This document shows, in pieces, positions 1 through 9,707 of a DNA stretch of 64,000 nucleotides. Below the pieces are notes generated by a model that was not told the origin of the DNA, did no database searches, and worked only from the letters and a program-made list of their open reading frames with translations. Each line of letters begins with the position of its first letter. Positions within the stretch are counted from its first letter, which is position 1. This stretch comes from Paramoeba atlantica (lineage: Eukaryota > Discosea): the NCBI GenBank assembly GCA_977017575.1, contig CDRNVI010000043.1:186001-250000 (forward strand), in the 5' to 3' direction. The translations under genes and the position numbers were made by a program.

Positions 1-463
1 ATGTCATACGATTGGTATGAAAGCGTTTGAGCAAAACTTTTTCTCAAAAAAACACCGTTTAATTCACTGAAATTAACATTGAGTTAAAGGGTGGTATTAA
101 TTCACCATTTAATTTATCGTTCACAGGTTTGGCAGCCGAACCATTTTGGACAGGTTCGTAGAGCATCCACTTGAACTCACGCTTTGCCCCCTGTAGGTCG
201 GGCTACACGTCAAACTCAAAGGTTTTGTCTCTGAACGCATACTGCCGTTGTAGGGGATTTGTTTGAGGTGGGCCCCTAAACGCAGTCTCCCTGGTATCGG
301 ATCGATCCGATACCAGGGAAAGGCGTCCCACCCAGTGGGAATGGCTTCAAACTGAAATACCTATTGTCCGTTCTCTATCCATACGATTTACTTACTTTGT
401 ACAGAATAATACAATTGATTTTGTCGCGAATTTACCTTAATTCTTAACAGATACTTTTCGCCG
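1..463. other. Gene-free stretch
   Basis: No supported coding region or RNA gene is visible here. The only structured item is the perfect palindrome at 288-319. It ends where a LINE remnant begins. Confidence 0.6.
288..319. repeat. 32-bp perfect palindrome
   Basis: Thirty-two bases read identically on both strands, centred on ATCGAT (left arm TCCCTGGTATCGGATC). There is no spacer, so it could extrude as a cruciform or be the junction of two inverted element ends. The flanks are not symmetrical beyond the 32 bases. No family is recognised. Confidence 0.9.
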
Positions 464-464
464 T

Positions 465-1062
465 TTAAGAGTATGTTGCATCGCGTTTGAAAATATGCCG
501 TGGAATATGTAGGCAAAAGTTGCATCTGTACTTCTCTATCAAAACTTCGGGGGATAGATCTAGCGATTCGAGATCTCGTTGCACCTCTCTAGCCCATGAG
601 CTCTCATTAAAATTTGACAAATACGGCATGCAAGCCAAGTCGTTGTTATCTATCTCATCCGTTTTAAATAGAATAGATTTGATAGGGTGTAAGGCATTTG
701 CGCGAAAGATGCGACCGGCAAGCGCAAGTCTGTGCAGAGAGATGAGAATAGCTATGGATGGTAAGCCAGCGTGAGCTTGTAAAGCAAAATGTGAAATATA
801 GTGTTTTCTACCCCATGCGTCAAAGTAATAGAAGATGTCAAGAACACTGGATAGATGGTTAATGTATGTCCTATTGAGATCGAATAAGTCTTTTGAGGAC
901 AGAACCCATGATTCCGCTCCATATATAAGAATCGGCAGCACACACGTCTTATATACAGTCCAGGTACTGGTTTCCTCCCCCAGGCTCCAGAGCACACCGT
1001 AAGAGCTTTTGACCTAATTCCTTCGGCATTCAACAGATCTCGAAAAACTAGAGCGTTTCCCG
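465..1062 (-). mobile_element. LINE reverse-transcriptase C-terminal remnant
   Basis: The minus strand encodes a stretch typical of the end of a non-LTR retrotransposon RT. It reads YKTCVLPILIYGAESWVLSS, followed by an Asn/His-rich helix region and HRLALAGRIFR, which matches the usual alignment of thumb and post-RT sequence in LINEs. Sequence further 5' (RDLLNAEGIRSKAL) continues in another frame, so at least one frameshift lies near 1000. No endonuclease domain or poly-A tail is visible. It is a 5'-truncated, dead copy. The 5' part is repeated in inverted orientation at 1569-1633. The family within LINEs is not resolved. Confidence 0.7.
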
Positions 1063-1202
1063 CCGTTTGCGTGCCTATCACCCTCCCTGGGTCAAAAATG
1101 TTTAGAAAAAGCACGAAAAAATAGCATAAGTTTACTAAAAAATCCAAATATTTCGAAAATTTGGGAGTTTTCTATTCAAATATGGTTTCTCATTCTATGA
1201 AT

Positions 1203-1428
1203 TTGAGGGATACTCCCGTCAAATCTACTAAAGACCAGTACTAAAGGCCAGTACAACTCGACGAAAAGCAAGATACCCCCTATTACCCATAAAACGTCAC
1301 GATGTGCACTCGCAGAGCGCCTTAACCGAATTGTTAAGGAAAATTTGATACCAGAGACTGAAAAACAGCTCCGGAAGGCGCTAAAGAAAGCCTTTATGAT
1401 GCTTAAGCCTCATCCTCATGGGCGCTAA
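1203..1428 (+). other. Open segment without ATG, unknown
   Basis: The plus strand stays open for about 75 codons and ends at a TAA at 1426-1428. The translation has a charged, helix-like end containing AERLNRIVKENLIPETEKQL and finishes LKPHPHGR. There is no ATG at its head. It lies between two inverted LINE pieces, so it may be another part of a dead element. It is not recognised as any family. Confidence 0.2.
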
Positions 1429-1568
1429 TTCTTAATTTGCATAAATTCAGTTCCTAAACGCTTGCGAATTGTGCGGAGCGTTCAAGGAGACCATTGTAGG
1501 TACTAATATATAGGAATCTATACTAATATATCTATCTGTACTAATATACAACTTTGGGATGCAACTTT

Positions 1569-1633
1569 GGGAAACGCACTAGCTTTTCGAGATCTGTCGA
1601 ATGCCGAAGGAATTAGGTCAAAAGCTCTTACGG
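1569..1633 (+). mobile_element. Second LINE scrap, inverted
   Basis: This is nearly identical to the reverse complement of 1000-1062, with the same coding run for RDLxNAEGIRSKAL. It is therefore a second fragment of the same LINE in the opposite orientation. After about 65 bases the match stops abruptly. Bases 1640-1986 hold nothing I recognise. Confidence 0.6.
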
Positions 1634-1986
1634 AAAAATGGTGTATGAAACCCTAAGGATGATCAAATCTCGCCATTTTCCCCCCAATTTTTAAGAGTTT
1701 TGAAGGGCACCCCAAATACCAAAATTATTTACTTGTATTTCATCAGCACATCTTCTGGGGCCATTCGTGCTTTCAATTTCCAATTTCGCTCGTTAATGTG
1801 TTGTCCATGCAGTATCGATGCCCTACCGAACTCTACAAGTCTGTCACATCTTTTGACAACCTGGTGTGCTACAATTTGAGCCGTAGAACTCTTATTTTCT
1901 ATAAATATCCCAGAATCGCTTGGTCAATGTCTTCTCTTTCGTCAACACCTCTTTAGAAGGATTGTAAAATCGCTCAACATTTGAAG

Positions 1987-2716
1987 TACTGTACCCCCCC
2001 TACTCAATTGTCTCCGCTTTTCGGGAAAAAGGACAATTAAATAGGGGAAGGGGTGCAAAATTTGAAGAAAGTAGGGGGAAAAAAATTTGCGCCGCTTCGC
2101 GCCGCATGTTTCACTCTATGCTACTATCTGCTATTATTGTTCTTGTGTAAGCGTAGGTCCAATGGACACTAAAAAATTTGCGATGGGTCCCACTAGAGGA
2201 TTTTCTAGAGGCCCTACCCAAGAGACAGGAGGCCGTACTCTCACTCAACGCCCTAGAGGACCAGTAACCCGTTGTTCATTGGAGGTAGTTCCCGTGTCCG
2301 ATAAATGGGGCTCTGAGGGAGAGTCGCCATTTCCAGGAAGGGGGTTAGATGAAGGGTAATCACCGGGAGCATTAACGTTTTCCGGAAGAGAGAAAGATGA
2401 ATGGAAGTCAACTGAAGGGTTACCATTTTCCGGTAGGGGAAGAGATGAAAGGGATTGGCTGGACGGGTTAGCCATCATACCAATCGGTTCCTACCTCGGA
2501 GAACCATCAGTGCAAAAGAGTAAAAAATGAGTCAAATATTGTGTAACAAGATGTAATACGGTGCCCGTAGGACGTATATCACATTACACTAGAAAATAAG
2601 AAAATGAACAGAAAAAATCGGCGCCGCTTCGCGGCGCCTCGTGCCCAAGGCTCTGTCAAAAAGGACAATTAAATAGGGGGGTAGACGGGGGACAATTAAG
2701 TAGGGGGGGCACAGTA
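1987..2716. mobile_element. Poly-C MITE, AATTGTC family
   Basis: A 730-bp element flanked by TA. The left end reads TACTGTACCCCCCC, then TACTCAATTGTC. The right end is the inverse, GACAATTAAGTAGGGGGG then CACAGTA. The word GGACAATTAAATAGGGG recurs inside both ends (near 2029 and 2669), and GC-rich hairpins built on GCGCCGCTTCGCG lie at 2087-2106 and 2620-2640. The interior (2245-2478, minus) translates as a proline/serine repeat with LPENGNPS-like units but has no recognisable domain. TA duplication and inverted ends suggest mobilisation by a Tc1/mariner-type transposase. Confidence 0.65.
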
Positions 2717-2729
2717 TTTGTTTTTTTTG

Positions 2730-3302
2730 CAGGGCCCGCGGAAACTTTTTAAAAGCTAAAAAAAGCTTTTTCAGATCAGAAGGAGAAAGCGCTTTAAAAG
2801 CATTAGTCGAGCTTTTTTTTAGCGTTCGAGATTTTGAATACATGGGTACACCACTTCATTGTCTACGCAACCGCCGTAGCTCATTTCGGCTAAAAGTTGC
2901 CTGCCATAACGTATCTGCCTGCCCTCATGTCGTATCTCATAGCTGACTAGGGCCTCTCAATACAATTAAATACACGCTCCACTTCTAAAATATCTGTTGA
3001 GGTGAAGTAAAACATCTGGGGTGGAGGGGCACATGGACGAAAAAATTAAAAGGCAGCAACAGGGTACAGAAATGCAAATGTAGGTTACTGTATCGGGAAA
3101 ATCTCTACCATCGGGACCAGTGGTGCGTTCGAAATACTCTAAGCGGAAAGCTCATCGGGCCAAGTTGCTATCGCTCGTCATAGAATAAGAATAAAGCGGT
3201 AAAATAATTCTCTCATAAAAAAAGTTTTTAAAAGCTCTATTAAAAAGTTGAAAGCGCTTTAAAAGCCTTTTTTTGGAAGTTTAAAAGTTTCCGCGGGCCC
3301 TG
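2730..3302. mobile_element. hAT-like MITE
   Basis: The inverted ends begin CAGGGCCCGCGGAAACTTTT on both sides, a near-perfect 21-base terminal inverted repeat starting CAGGG as is usual in the hAT superfamily. AAAGC-rich subterminal runs (GCGCTTTAAAAGC) occur at both ends. The flanking 8-mers match at about 5 of 8 positions, so the target duplication is weak or decayed. No transposase is encoded; it is a non-autonomous copy of 573 bp. Confidence 0.65.
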
Positions 3303-3342
3303 AATTTTGGAACAAATTTGGGGGAAAAAGAGAGATTCGACC

Positions 3343-3657
3343 CTAAGGATTATGTTTTAAACGTTGAGCAAGTTTTGCTTGCTTTGCCTGGCGCTCAGCG
3401 TTCTGTTTGGCCGTAATTTTCTTAAGAATTCCTTCTTGTTGCAACAAAACTTTCATCTGACGCTTCCATTTCCTTGCCAATTCGTATTTTCGCAAAGCAA
3501 ATCCATACGGACGCATGTTCCTCAATCCCCGGGAATCAGTTAAATCCTCAATAAGATTTCGTGAAAGGACGGGTCCTACATGTGTCCGAGGAGACATTAA
3601 TAAAGAACAACGAAGCATTAACGGAAAGAACGAGCCTACCTCGAAGGTATTTTTCAT
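3343..3657 (-). CDS. Small basic protein, unknown
   Basis: This encodes 104 residues from an ATG at 3657; an inner Met at about residue 14 is also possible. The second half is strongly basic and helical (RKYELARKWKRQMKVLLQQ, then KQNAERQAKQAKLAQRLKHNP). The N-terminal part (MLRCSLLMSPRTHVGPVLSR) could be a mitochondrial presequence. A run CCTTCTGATTACAAG lies about 10 bases before the ATG, like the acceptors of other genes here. Size and charge resemble a mitochondrial ribosomal or assembly protein, but I cannot place it in a family. It sits between a hAT-like and a poly-C MITE. Confidence 0.45.
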   Translation of the reverse strand: MKNTFEVGSFFPLMLRCSLLMSPRTHVGPVLSRNLIEDLTDSRGLRNMRPYGFALRKYELARKWKRQMKVLLQQEGILKKITAKQNAERQAKQAKLAQRLKHNP

Positions 3658-3848
3658 TGAAAGTCTTCTTGTAATCAGAAGGTATGATTGGATGGTCGTT
3701 GAAGCAATATTCGGCGCAATATGCTTAAAATTGGGACGTTCAAAAGATACATGGTCATATGTGTTGGAATACAGGGTATTTTAGAAATATCGTTATTAAA
3801 TACTATTTTTTTTGGAACACTGACGACACTGATCAGAGGAAATGCAAG

Positions 3849-4105
3849 TACCGTAGACCCCCCAGTAAGAAACTTACCCCGCTAAGAGAGATTCGGCCCA
3901 TTTTGGGCTGACTCCTAGTACTGTAACGAAGATTGGGCTGACAGGGACTAGCTGGCAGGGACAGAGATTTGACATTTTTGGCCCAAAACCGATTCTATTA
4001 CTGATGGATTCCATTACAGCCAGAATCTGTTATATATTTTCTTCCAGCTATCGTATACCACGGCGGTACCAATCTTTTAATTCTATTACTGGCAGGTCTG
4101 CGGTA
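3849..4105. mobile_element. Decayed poly-C MITE, TACCGTAGAC family
   Basis: The left end TACCGTAGACCCCCCAGTAA and right end CTATTACTGGCAGGTCTGCG are inverted copies of each other and are bounded by TA. The interior shares GAGATTYGGCCCATTTT-like and GGCCCAAAACCGATTCT-like words with the intact copy at 26043-26170. This copy is longer and more degenerate, hence older. Confidence 0.65.
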
Positions 4106-4172
4106 AATAATTTAGGTAAAAGGTAATCTATTTAGTGCTTTTTAAAAGTTTAGGAAACAGAGGCAAAAAACT

Positions 4173-5975
4173 TCAGAAAGTTTTTCCCCTTCGTATACAT
4201 CCTTCATATGAATCAGAAGCAATTTTTACAGATCTCCACGCATCGCGCAATGCATGTAGGGCTAATGAGGAAGACATGATGACACCCAGACCCTTGGAAT
4301 CTGCTTGCACTTCAACGGATGTGTCAATATGATGCTTGGTAAAAAAATTTCTTGTTAGCACGCGGACTTCACAACGCTCCAATATTTCGTACGGAAGATG
4401 ATGCCCCTCCTCGGGAATGCACAAAATAATACGAAGGCTACACAGAACACAATATATCCTTCGTAGGAAAGAACTTGTTCCTCTAATAGAAGAACAGTTT
4501 TGTTGCTTTTCCAATCGCGATCTACCAACTTTAAGCAAAGCTCGATGAAAATCGTAAGGCTGAAATACAGAACAGGTTATATCTATCTTGCGTGCACCAT
4601 TTTCGCATTTCCGATTATATTGCACTGGATTTAGATACGGATATTCAGTGTCAAGTGCCCACCATGACAGCGCTGAAGTCTTTGAGGGTCCTTCAACGCC
4701 TACGCTGCAAATGCTAAGAAAGCTGTGACGATAATAAAGTTTCGAAGCTAAATCTGATTTTAACGAAGTTAATGAAGGTTTTTCCATAATCTCTATTCTT
4801 CTAAGAACGATATCCAGCTTTTGCGGTATTTTAAGAAGTATCAAGGGAAGAGCTGATTTCTTTTCTTCGTGCATTAATTTGAGCGGTTCTTGACTCTTTC
4901 TCACTGCAGAGTAGAAAATATTTACTTCGTTGCCTATCGCTGCATGACGATATACCATTGTGCTCTTATTCGCTCCGAGGCATCCTCTCGTGTTCAGTTT
5001 TCTGCGACCAACTACGTGCGCTGTTCGTATTCCACATGCACTGGCGCTTCGTAGAATAGGTCCTAAGCTAGGATCCCCATATAACCTCACGCAAAGCACA
5101 CTGACTTCCAGCAGCGAAACGCAATACAGTTCTTCCCGCTTTCCTAGAACCACATCAATGAATATTGACCAATCGCTGGATGACATATTTTGCCACAGAC
5201 TTAAATACCAAAGCGCAACAGCTAAGGCACATGCCATATTGAGTGATCCTACACCTTTTGCGCTCATTGCGCAGGAGCTTAAACAGCCTGTATCAGGTAC
5301 TTGAGATTCATCAAAATTAATGTATTGGGGAATGTACGCCATGTATTCATACTTATCGCTAGGTTCAGTTCGCAAACCATTTTCCTCTCCCAAGATAAAC
5401 TGAATATGGGGTCGAAGTGAATCGTTTTTCCGTGCATAGAATCTTGTCCCATGTCTTCCTGTACCATACTCGAGATTAATTCTTTCCAACACACGGAGCA
5501 AACTTTCGGCGGGAGCCCAAGTCCCTGATGGCGGTGATAAAGCAATTCGAATCAGCGGAACACAGCGTTTGGACATTTTCGCAGGTGCAGAAGCTTCTCC
5601 ATGTCTCAAACAACGAAACGAATACGGGTAAAAAAGGAAGGGAAGTTCTTCACGGTATTGCACAGACTCGTTTTCAGAATTTCTACGTGGAAAAGTTTTG
5701 ATATTGCTGGATTGTAGTTCTAATTGTCGGTGTGAGGCATCAGGTACTGATGCAGAATTCAAGGCCTTTCGTCGCCCATCGATGTTTAGAGACAATATGT
5801 GGATTGAAACACAAGGCTGTATTTCCAACCATAACCTTGCAAGCGACCATAAATTTCGACGAAATTTCACACCTTGAACAATGACAGAATGTGATGCTGG
5901 CAATATGATTCCTTTCCTTGGCCAAACTATTCCCATTGTCCAGGCTTCCCAAAGCACACACATGTGTGGCTGCAT
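4173..5975 (-). CDS. SpoU/TrmH-type RNA methyltransferase-like protein
   Basis: This 600-residue ORF starts at ATG 5975. Two segments fit the SPOUT (SpoU) fold that transfers a methyl group to a ribose 2'-OH of RNA. Motif 1 is YGDPSLGPILRSASACGIRT (cf. NxGNIxRtAxafG). Motif 2/3 is LRIILCIPEEGHHLPYEILE followed by CEVRVL and then SSSLALHALRDAWR (cf. lG.E..Glp...l..cd..v.Ip and Slnv..A..l). The usual motif-1 Asn is replaced and the two halves are separated by a long insert, so it is a divergent member and activity is uncertain. The N-terminal 300 residues are unassigned. It overlaps no other gene; mobile DNA begins 120 bp upstream. Confidence 0.5.
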   Translation of the reverse strand: MQPHMCVLWEAWTMGIVWPRKGIILPASHSVIVQGVKFRRNLWSLARLWLEIQPCVSIHILSLNIDGRRKALNSASVPDASHRQLELQSSNIKTFPRRNSENESVQYREELPFLFYPYSFRCLRHGEASAPAKMSKRCVPLIRIALSPPSGTWAPAESLLRVLERINLEYGTGRHGTRFYARKNDSLRPHIQFILGEENGLRTEPSDKYEYMAYIPQYINFDESQVPDTGCLSSCAMSAKGVGSLNMACALAVALWYLSLWQNMSSSDWSIFIDVVLGKREELYCVSLLEVSVLCVRLYGDPSLGPILRSASACGIRTAHVVGRRKLNTRGCLGANKSTMVYRHAAIGNEVNIFYSAVRKSQEPLKLMHEEKKSALPLILLKIPQKLDIVLRRIEIMEKPSLTSLKSDLASKLYYRHSFLSICSVGVEGPSKTSALSWWALDTEYPYLNPVQYNRKCENGARKIDITCSVFQPYDFHRALLKVGRSRLEKQQNCSSIRGTSSFLRRIYCVLCSLRIILCIPEEGHHLPYEILERCEVRVLTRNFFTKHHIDTSVEVQADSKGLGVIMSSSLALHALRDAWRSVKIASDSYEGCIRRGKTF

Positions 5976-6091
5976 TTAATCCGAAGCAACGACTTAGAAT
6001 CCTCATGTACAAATGCTACGTGGTGTTTATCAAATAATTCAACTTCATGAGTGACACTAATAAAATAACAAAAAGAGTATTATTCATTAAT

Positions 6092-7000
6092 AATTTTCTT
6101 TTTTAGGCTCTTCGTTAAACGCGGTGGTTGCTTTCAACTTAGAAGTCACTCATGCTGCGCGCTTCGCGTTGAAAACTACCGCCGCGTTTAACGAAGAGCC
6201 TAAAAAAGAAAATTTGTCCTGGAAAACGGAAAGATTATAGCCAAAAATAGCCGAATTTCGGGTAAAAATGGGGTGATTTTCGCGTATTTTTGCTCTCAGA
6301 GCACTAAATCCGACATTTGCGCGTGGGAAATCACTCGCAGGCATGAACGAAAGCCTACCGAACGTATTGGGTAGAGAATGCGACTCCAACCATACCATTC
6401 TTTCGACACAAAAATGCCCCTTTAGGTCCGAAAAATACTTTTTCACCTTTTTTAGTCAAAATTGGGTCATTTTGAGGGGCGCACCACGGTTCGAAGAAGT
6501 GATACCTTGCGAAAACAACTGCGGAGAAAGCTAGTGTAGGTCCCAAACTATCAAAATACAATAGGGGAAACGATTTTGGAAAAATATTTTTTTTGTCATT
6601 TTTTTCGCCAAGTTGAAATTTTTTTCAAAAAATTTTTTCCGAAAAAATCCGAACTTGGCGGACCCGTCCTGCGCATACGCGGGGGGGTCACCCCCGGGTA
6701 GGGGGGTGGAAAATGCGCGCCAAGACCCCGGCTACCCTTTCTGCGGTTTTTTTTCGAAAACTAATTTTTTCGAAAAAATTTGCTCGACCATGCCCCCCCC
6801 CCCCTGGACCCCCCCCCTGGACCCCCCCATGGACCCCCCATTTTTTTCAAATTTTTTTTTCAGTTTTGGACCACCGGAGCCCCCTTTTATATTTTTTTCT
6901 TCTATTATATTACTGTGTTCCTCTTTATATTTTCACTGTTTTTGTTCACTTTTTTTTCAATAATCGAGTGTAGAGCGGTAGTTTTACAACCACCGCAATA
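6092..7000 (+). mobile_element. Hairpin-ended repeat, copy A
   Basis: A repeat of about 0.9 kb. Its left end (6092-6214) is a long hairpin with arms AATTTTCTTTTTTAGGCTCT... and its inverse, with loop-proximal GCGGTGGTTG and AACTACCGC. Its right end carries a smaller hairpin, GCGGTAGTTTTACAACCACC (6976-6996), with the same stem words. Long C- and T-runs fill the middle. The same unit recurs directly at 8455-9341 and inverted at 9708-10178. Ends that are hairpins rather than simple inverted repeats suggest a foldback or HUH-type mobile element, but no protein of its own is visible. Confidence 0.65.
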
Positions 7001-7046
7001 AAGACACATACATGTATAAACGAAACTAACTCAACTATGATATTAA

Positions 7047-7140
7047 AAACTATTGCGGTGGTTATACAACTACCGCCCTATCCTCGATTATTGGAAAAAA
7101 GTGAACAAAAACAGTGAAAATATAAAGAGGAAAACAGTAA
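7047..7140 (-). repeat. Inverted fragment of the hairpin-ended repeat's right end
   Basis: These 94 bases are the near-exact inverse of 6896-7000 (TATTGCGGTGGTTATACAAC through GAAAATATAAAGAGG). A second, truncated copy therefore abuts copy A tail to tail across a 46-bp gap. Confidence 0.75.
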
Positions 7141-7297
7141 TGAGCCCCGCGTCACCAATAAGTGACCCCCCTTATTTTTTGCATAGGGGGTCGTGGGGGG
7201 GTTATCATGCCACGTTGTCGTTCAAAATTTTGAGATCTGTACGTTCCCGCTGTTTTTAGCTCATTTTAAGACTTTAAATTTCAGTAAAAAATAGTAT

Positions 7298-8096
7298 TTG
7301 ATTTTTCAACCTTTTTTTCCAAAAATGCCAAAATCACCATATCGACTCCCAAGAGGGGTGCTTACTTCTAGTGGAAAGGTTCTTTTAAAGATGAGGCACG
7401 GACAAGGAGTACCAATAAAAAAGCTAGCCCGTGATTTCAACGTTTCTAGAAGGATAGTTAAAATATATTTGAACGCAAAAAAGCTACCCCAGTATACACT
7501 TTGAGTCCTGAGCGAAACAAAATAATGAAAACTCGTAAAACGAGAATTAAGATAATAACCCCTCTCGACCCTGCTGGAGTACCGAGATTCAATTCATCAA
7601 GGCGCATAACAGCCCAATTGAAGAAAAAGAATATACAAGTTTCAAAAAGAACAGTACAGAGAGACTTATCATCCCTGGATTACAGATATGCCGCCCGGCC
7701 GCTATGCCAAGGGCTTACCGAACACGACAAAAAGGAAAAAGAGTTCAATTTGCGTTGAATTACAATATGGATACTGCCCGTGTCATCTTTACGGACGAAA
7801 AAATATTTGATACGAATGATAGCAGAAGAAAAATGTGGGTAAGGCGCGGTCAAAAAGCAGCCCCGCGTCAAAAAGTACGTTGGGCACCAAGATGCCAAGT
7901 TTGGGGTGCTGTAGGGGTGGGGTGGAGGTACTTGGTAATTCTACAAAATGACACATCTATTACAAGTGAGACGTACATAGAAACATTAAAAGAGGTAGAT
8001 TTCCCCCCTAATCGTATTTTTCAGCAAGATAGGGCAACGGCACACACTTTCGATGAGTACTCATCCAAACTACCATTACAATGCGATCTGCGGTAG
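7298..8096 (+). pseudogene. Broken Tc1/mariner transposase
   Basis: Three overlapping plus-strand frames together resemble a Tc1/mariner DDE transposase. 7298-7504 gives a helix-turn-helix (KMRHGQGVPIKKLARDFNVS). 7501-7758 gives the paired-domain second half (ITAQLKKKNIQVSKRTVQRD). 7704-8096 holds the first catalytic Asp in VIFTDEKIF and the second in QQDRATAHT. Two frameshifts separate the parts. The third acidic residue is missing because the ORF runs into the palindrome at 8056-8110. It cannot work as it stands. It is the only transposase seen that could explain the TA-flanked MITEs around it, though its own inverted ends are not identified. Confidence 0.8.
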
Positions 8097-8110
8097 TTTG
8101 GATGAGTACT
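8056..8110. repeat. Palindromic repeat, 19-bp arms
   Basis: The arms AGTACTCATCCAAACTACC (8056-8074) and GGTAGTTTGGATGAGTACT (8092-8110) are exact inverses around a 17-base loop. The same word recurs as a near-perfect palindrome at 9672-9701, just beyond the other end of the adjacent poly-C MITE. Confidence 0.85.
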
Positions 8111-8365
8111 TTCATTTTCGTCGGAGGGCGGTAATAGTACTGTACCCCCACCCCTAGTTATCTGTCGCTACTTTTCGAGAAAAGGTGACAGATAACTAGG
8201 GGTGGGGTAGGGGTGCGACAGATAACTAGGGGTGGGGTAGGGGTGCGACAGATAACTAGAGGGGTCAAAGTGCGACAGATAACTAGGGGGGTCCGTCGCC
8301 AAAAAAAGCGAGGGAACGAAATGTAACAGAAACAGCATCTTTATTGCCTAGGAAGATTCCTTTCT

Positions 8366-8446
8366 ACCCCGATGGGGTACTATAAGCTGAAGACATGCGT
8401 CTACGGGTTAAAAGAAGCCCAGAGAGTAATTCACACATTTTATTGG
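8366..8446 (+). mobile_element. Ty1/Copia reverse-transcriptase fossil scrap
   Basis: About 25 codons read YYKLKTCVYGLKEAQRV, which resembles the conserved YxLxxxxYGLKQAPR box of Ty1/Copia RT. Nothing else of a Copia element is recognisable nearby. It is a small, old, broken fragment carried inside the poly-C MITE. Confidence 0.45.
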
Positions 8447-8454
8447 GTTAAAAT

Positions 8455-9341
8455 AATTTTCTTTTTTAGGCTCTTCATTAAACGCGGTGGTTGTTTTCAA
8501 CTTAGAAGTCACTCATGCTGCGCGCTTCGCGTTGAAAACTACCGCCGCGTTTAACGAAGAGCCTAAAAAAGAAAATTTAGCCTGGAAAACGGAAAGATTA
8601 TAGCCCAAAATAGCCGAATTTCGGGTAAAAATGGGGTGATTTTGGCGTAATTTTGCTCTCAGAGCACTAAATCCGACATTTGCGCGTGGGAAATCACTCG
8701 TAGGCATGAATGAAAGCCTACGGAACGTATTGGGTAGAGAATGCGACTCCAACCATACCATTCTTTCGACACAAAAATGCCCCTTTAGGTCCGAAAAATA
8801 CTTTTTCACCTTTTTTAGTCAAAAATGGGTCATTTTGAGGGGCGCACCACGGTTAGAAGAAGGGATACCTTGCGAAAGCAACTGCGGAGAAAGCTAGTGT
8901 AGGTCCCAAACTATCAAAATACAACAGGGGAAACGATTTTGGAAAAATATTTTTTTTGCCATTTTTTTCGCCAAGTTGAATTTTTTTTCAAAATTTTTTT
9001 TCCGAAAAAATCCGAACTAGGCAGACCCGTCCTGCGGATACGCGGGGGGGTCACCCCCGGGTAGGGGGGTGGAAAATGAGCGCCAAGACCCCGGCTACCC
9101 TTTCTGCGGTTTTTTTTCGAAAACTAATTTTTTCGAAAAAATTTGCTCGACCATGACCCCCCCCCTGGACCCCCCATTTTTATCAATTTTTTTTTTCAGT
9201 TTTGGACCACCGGAGCCCCCTTTTATATTTTTTTCTTCTATTATATTACTGTGTTCCTCTTTATATTTTCACTGTTTTTGTTCACTTTTTTTTCAATAAT
9301 CGAGTAGTTTTACAACCGGTAGTTTTACAACCACCGCAATA
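8455..9341 (+). mobile_element. Hairpin-ended repeat, copy B
   Basis: A direct copy of 6092-7000, closely similar throughout, including the left hairpin with GCGGTGGTTG and the right end TTTTACAACCACCGCAATAA. A deletion shortens the C-rich centre. It lies within the poly-C MITE, so it inserted after that element or was captured by it. Confidence 0.75.
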
Positions 9342-9671
9342 ATTATGTTGCATCCATGGGTTAAAGTAAAACATCGGGAGCTATTGGACTCCAATCACAT
9401 GATGGAGGGGATACCGAAGCGGACGATGATGGGGATGATGAAAGGGATGATGATCCAATTTTCCGATTTTGACCGTAGAACGCCACGCAAAACCATTAGC
9501 CTAAAAGCAGAACAGAAAAAAATTAAACTTTCGCTTCTATTTTTATAAATTTTTCATTTTGTTTAGAAAGGCGACAGATAACTAGGTCGACGAAAAAAAA
9601 ATGTTCGAAAGGCTGAAAAGCGACAGATAACTAGGGGGGTGGGGGGGTGACAGATAACTAGGGGGGGTACA

Positions 9672-9701
9672 GTAGTTTGGATGAGTACTCATCGAAACTA
9701 C
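9672..9701. repeat. Near-perfect palindrome, second copy of GTAGTTTGGATGAG
   Basis: GTAGTTTGGATGAGTACTCA runs into its own inverse around GAGTACTC with a single mismatch pair. It overlaps the right TA end of the 8138-9674 element and repeats the arm word seen at 8056-8110. Confidence 0.7.
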
Positions 9702-9707
9702 CACAAT

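Larger units (their letters stand above)
8138..9674. mobile_element. Poly-C MITE, GACAGATAACTAG family
   Basis: TA-flanked, with left end TACTGTACCCCCACCCC then TAGTTATCTGTCGC, and the inverse at the right (GACAGATAACTAGGGGGG then TACAGTA). The word GCGACAGATAACTAGGGG is repeated about four times in the left 150 bp and three times in the right 110 bp. The interior contains a Copia scrap and the complete hairpin-ended repeat copy B, so it is a composite of nested insertions 1.54 kb long. Confidence 0.7.

Noticed and set aside
2245-2478. Pro/Ser-rich 77-codon ORF inside the poly-C MITE
   Set aside because: Imperfect LPENGNPS-like repeats only, no homologous domain, starts near the element's centre and uses a weak context.
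6150-8809. 98-codon minus-strand ORFs at 6150-6446 and 8513-8809, matching in both hairpin repeats
   Set aside because: The two copies differ almost only by amino-acid-changing substitutions and the frame runs through the terminal hairpin, so there is no sign of selection for a protein.
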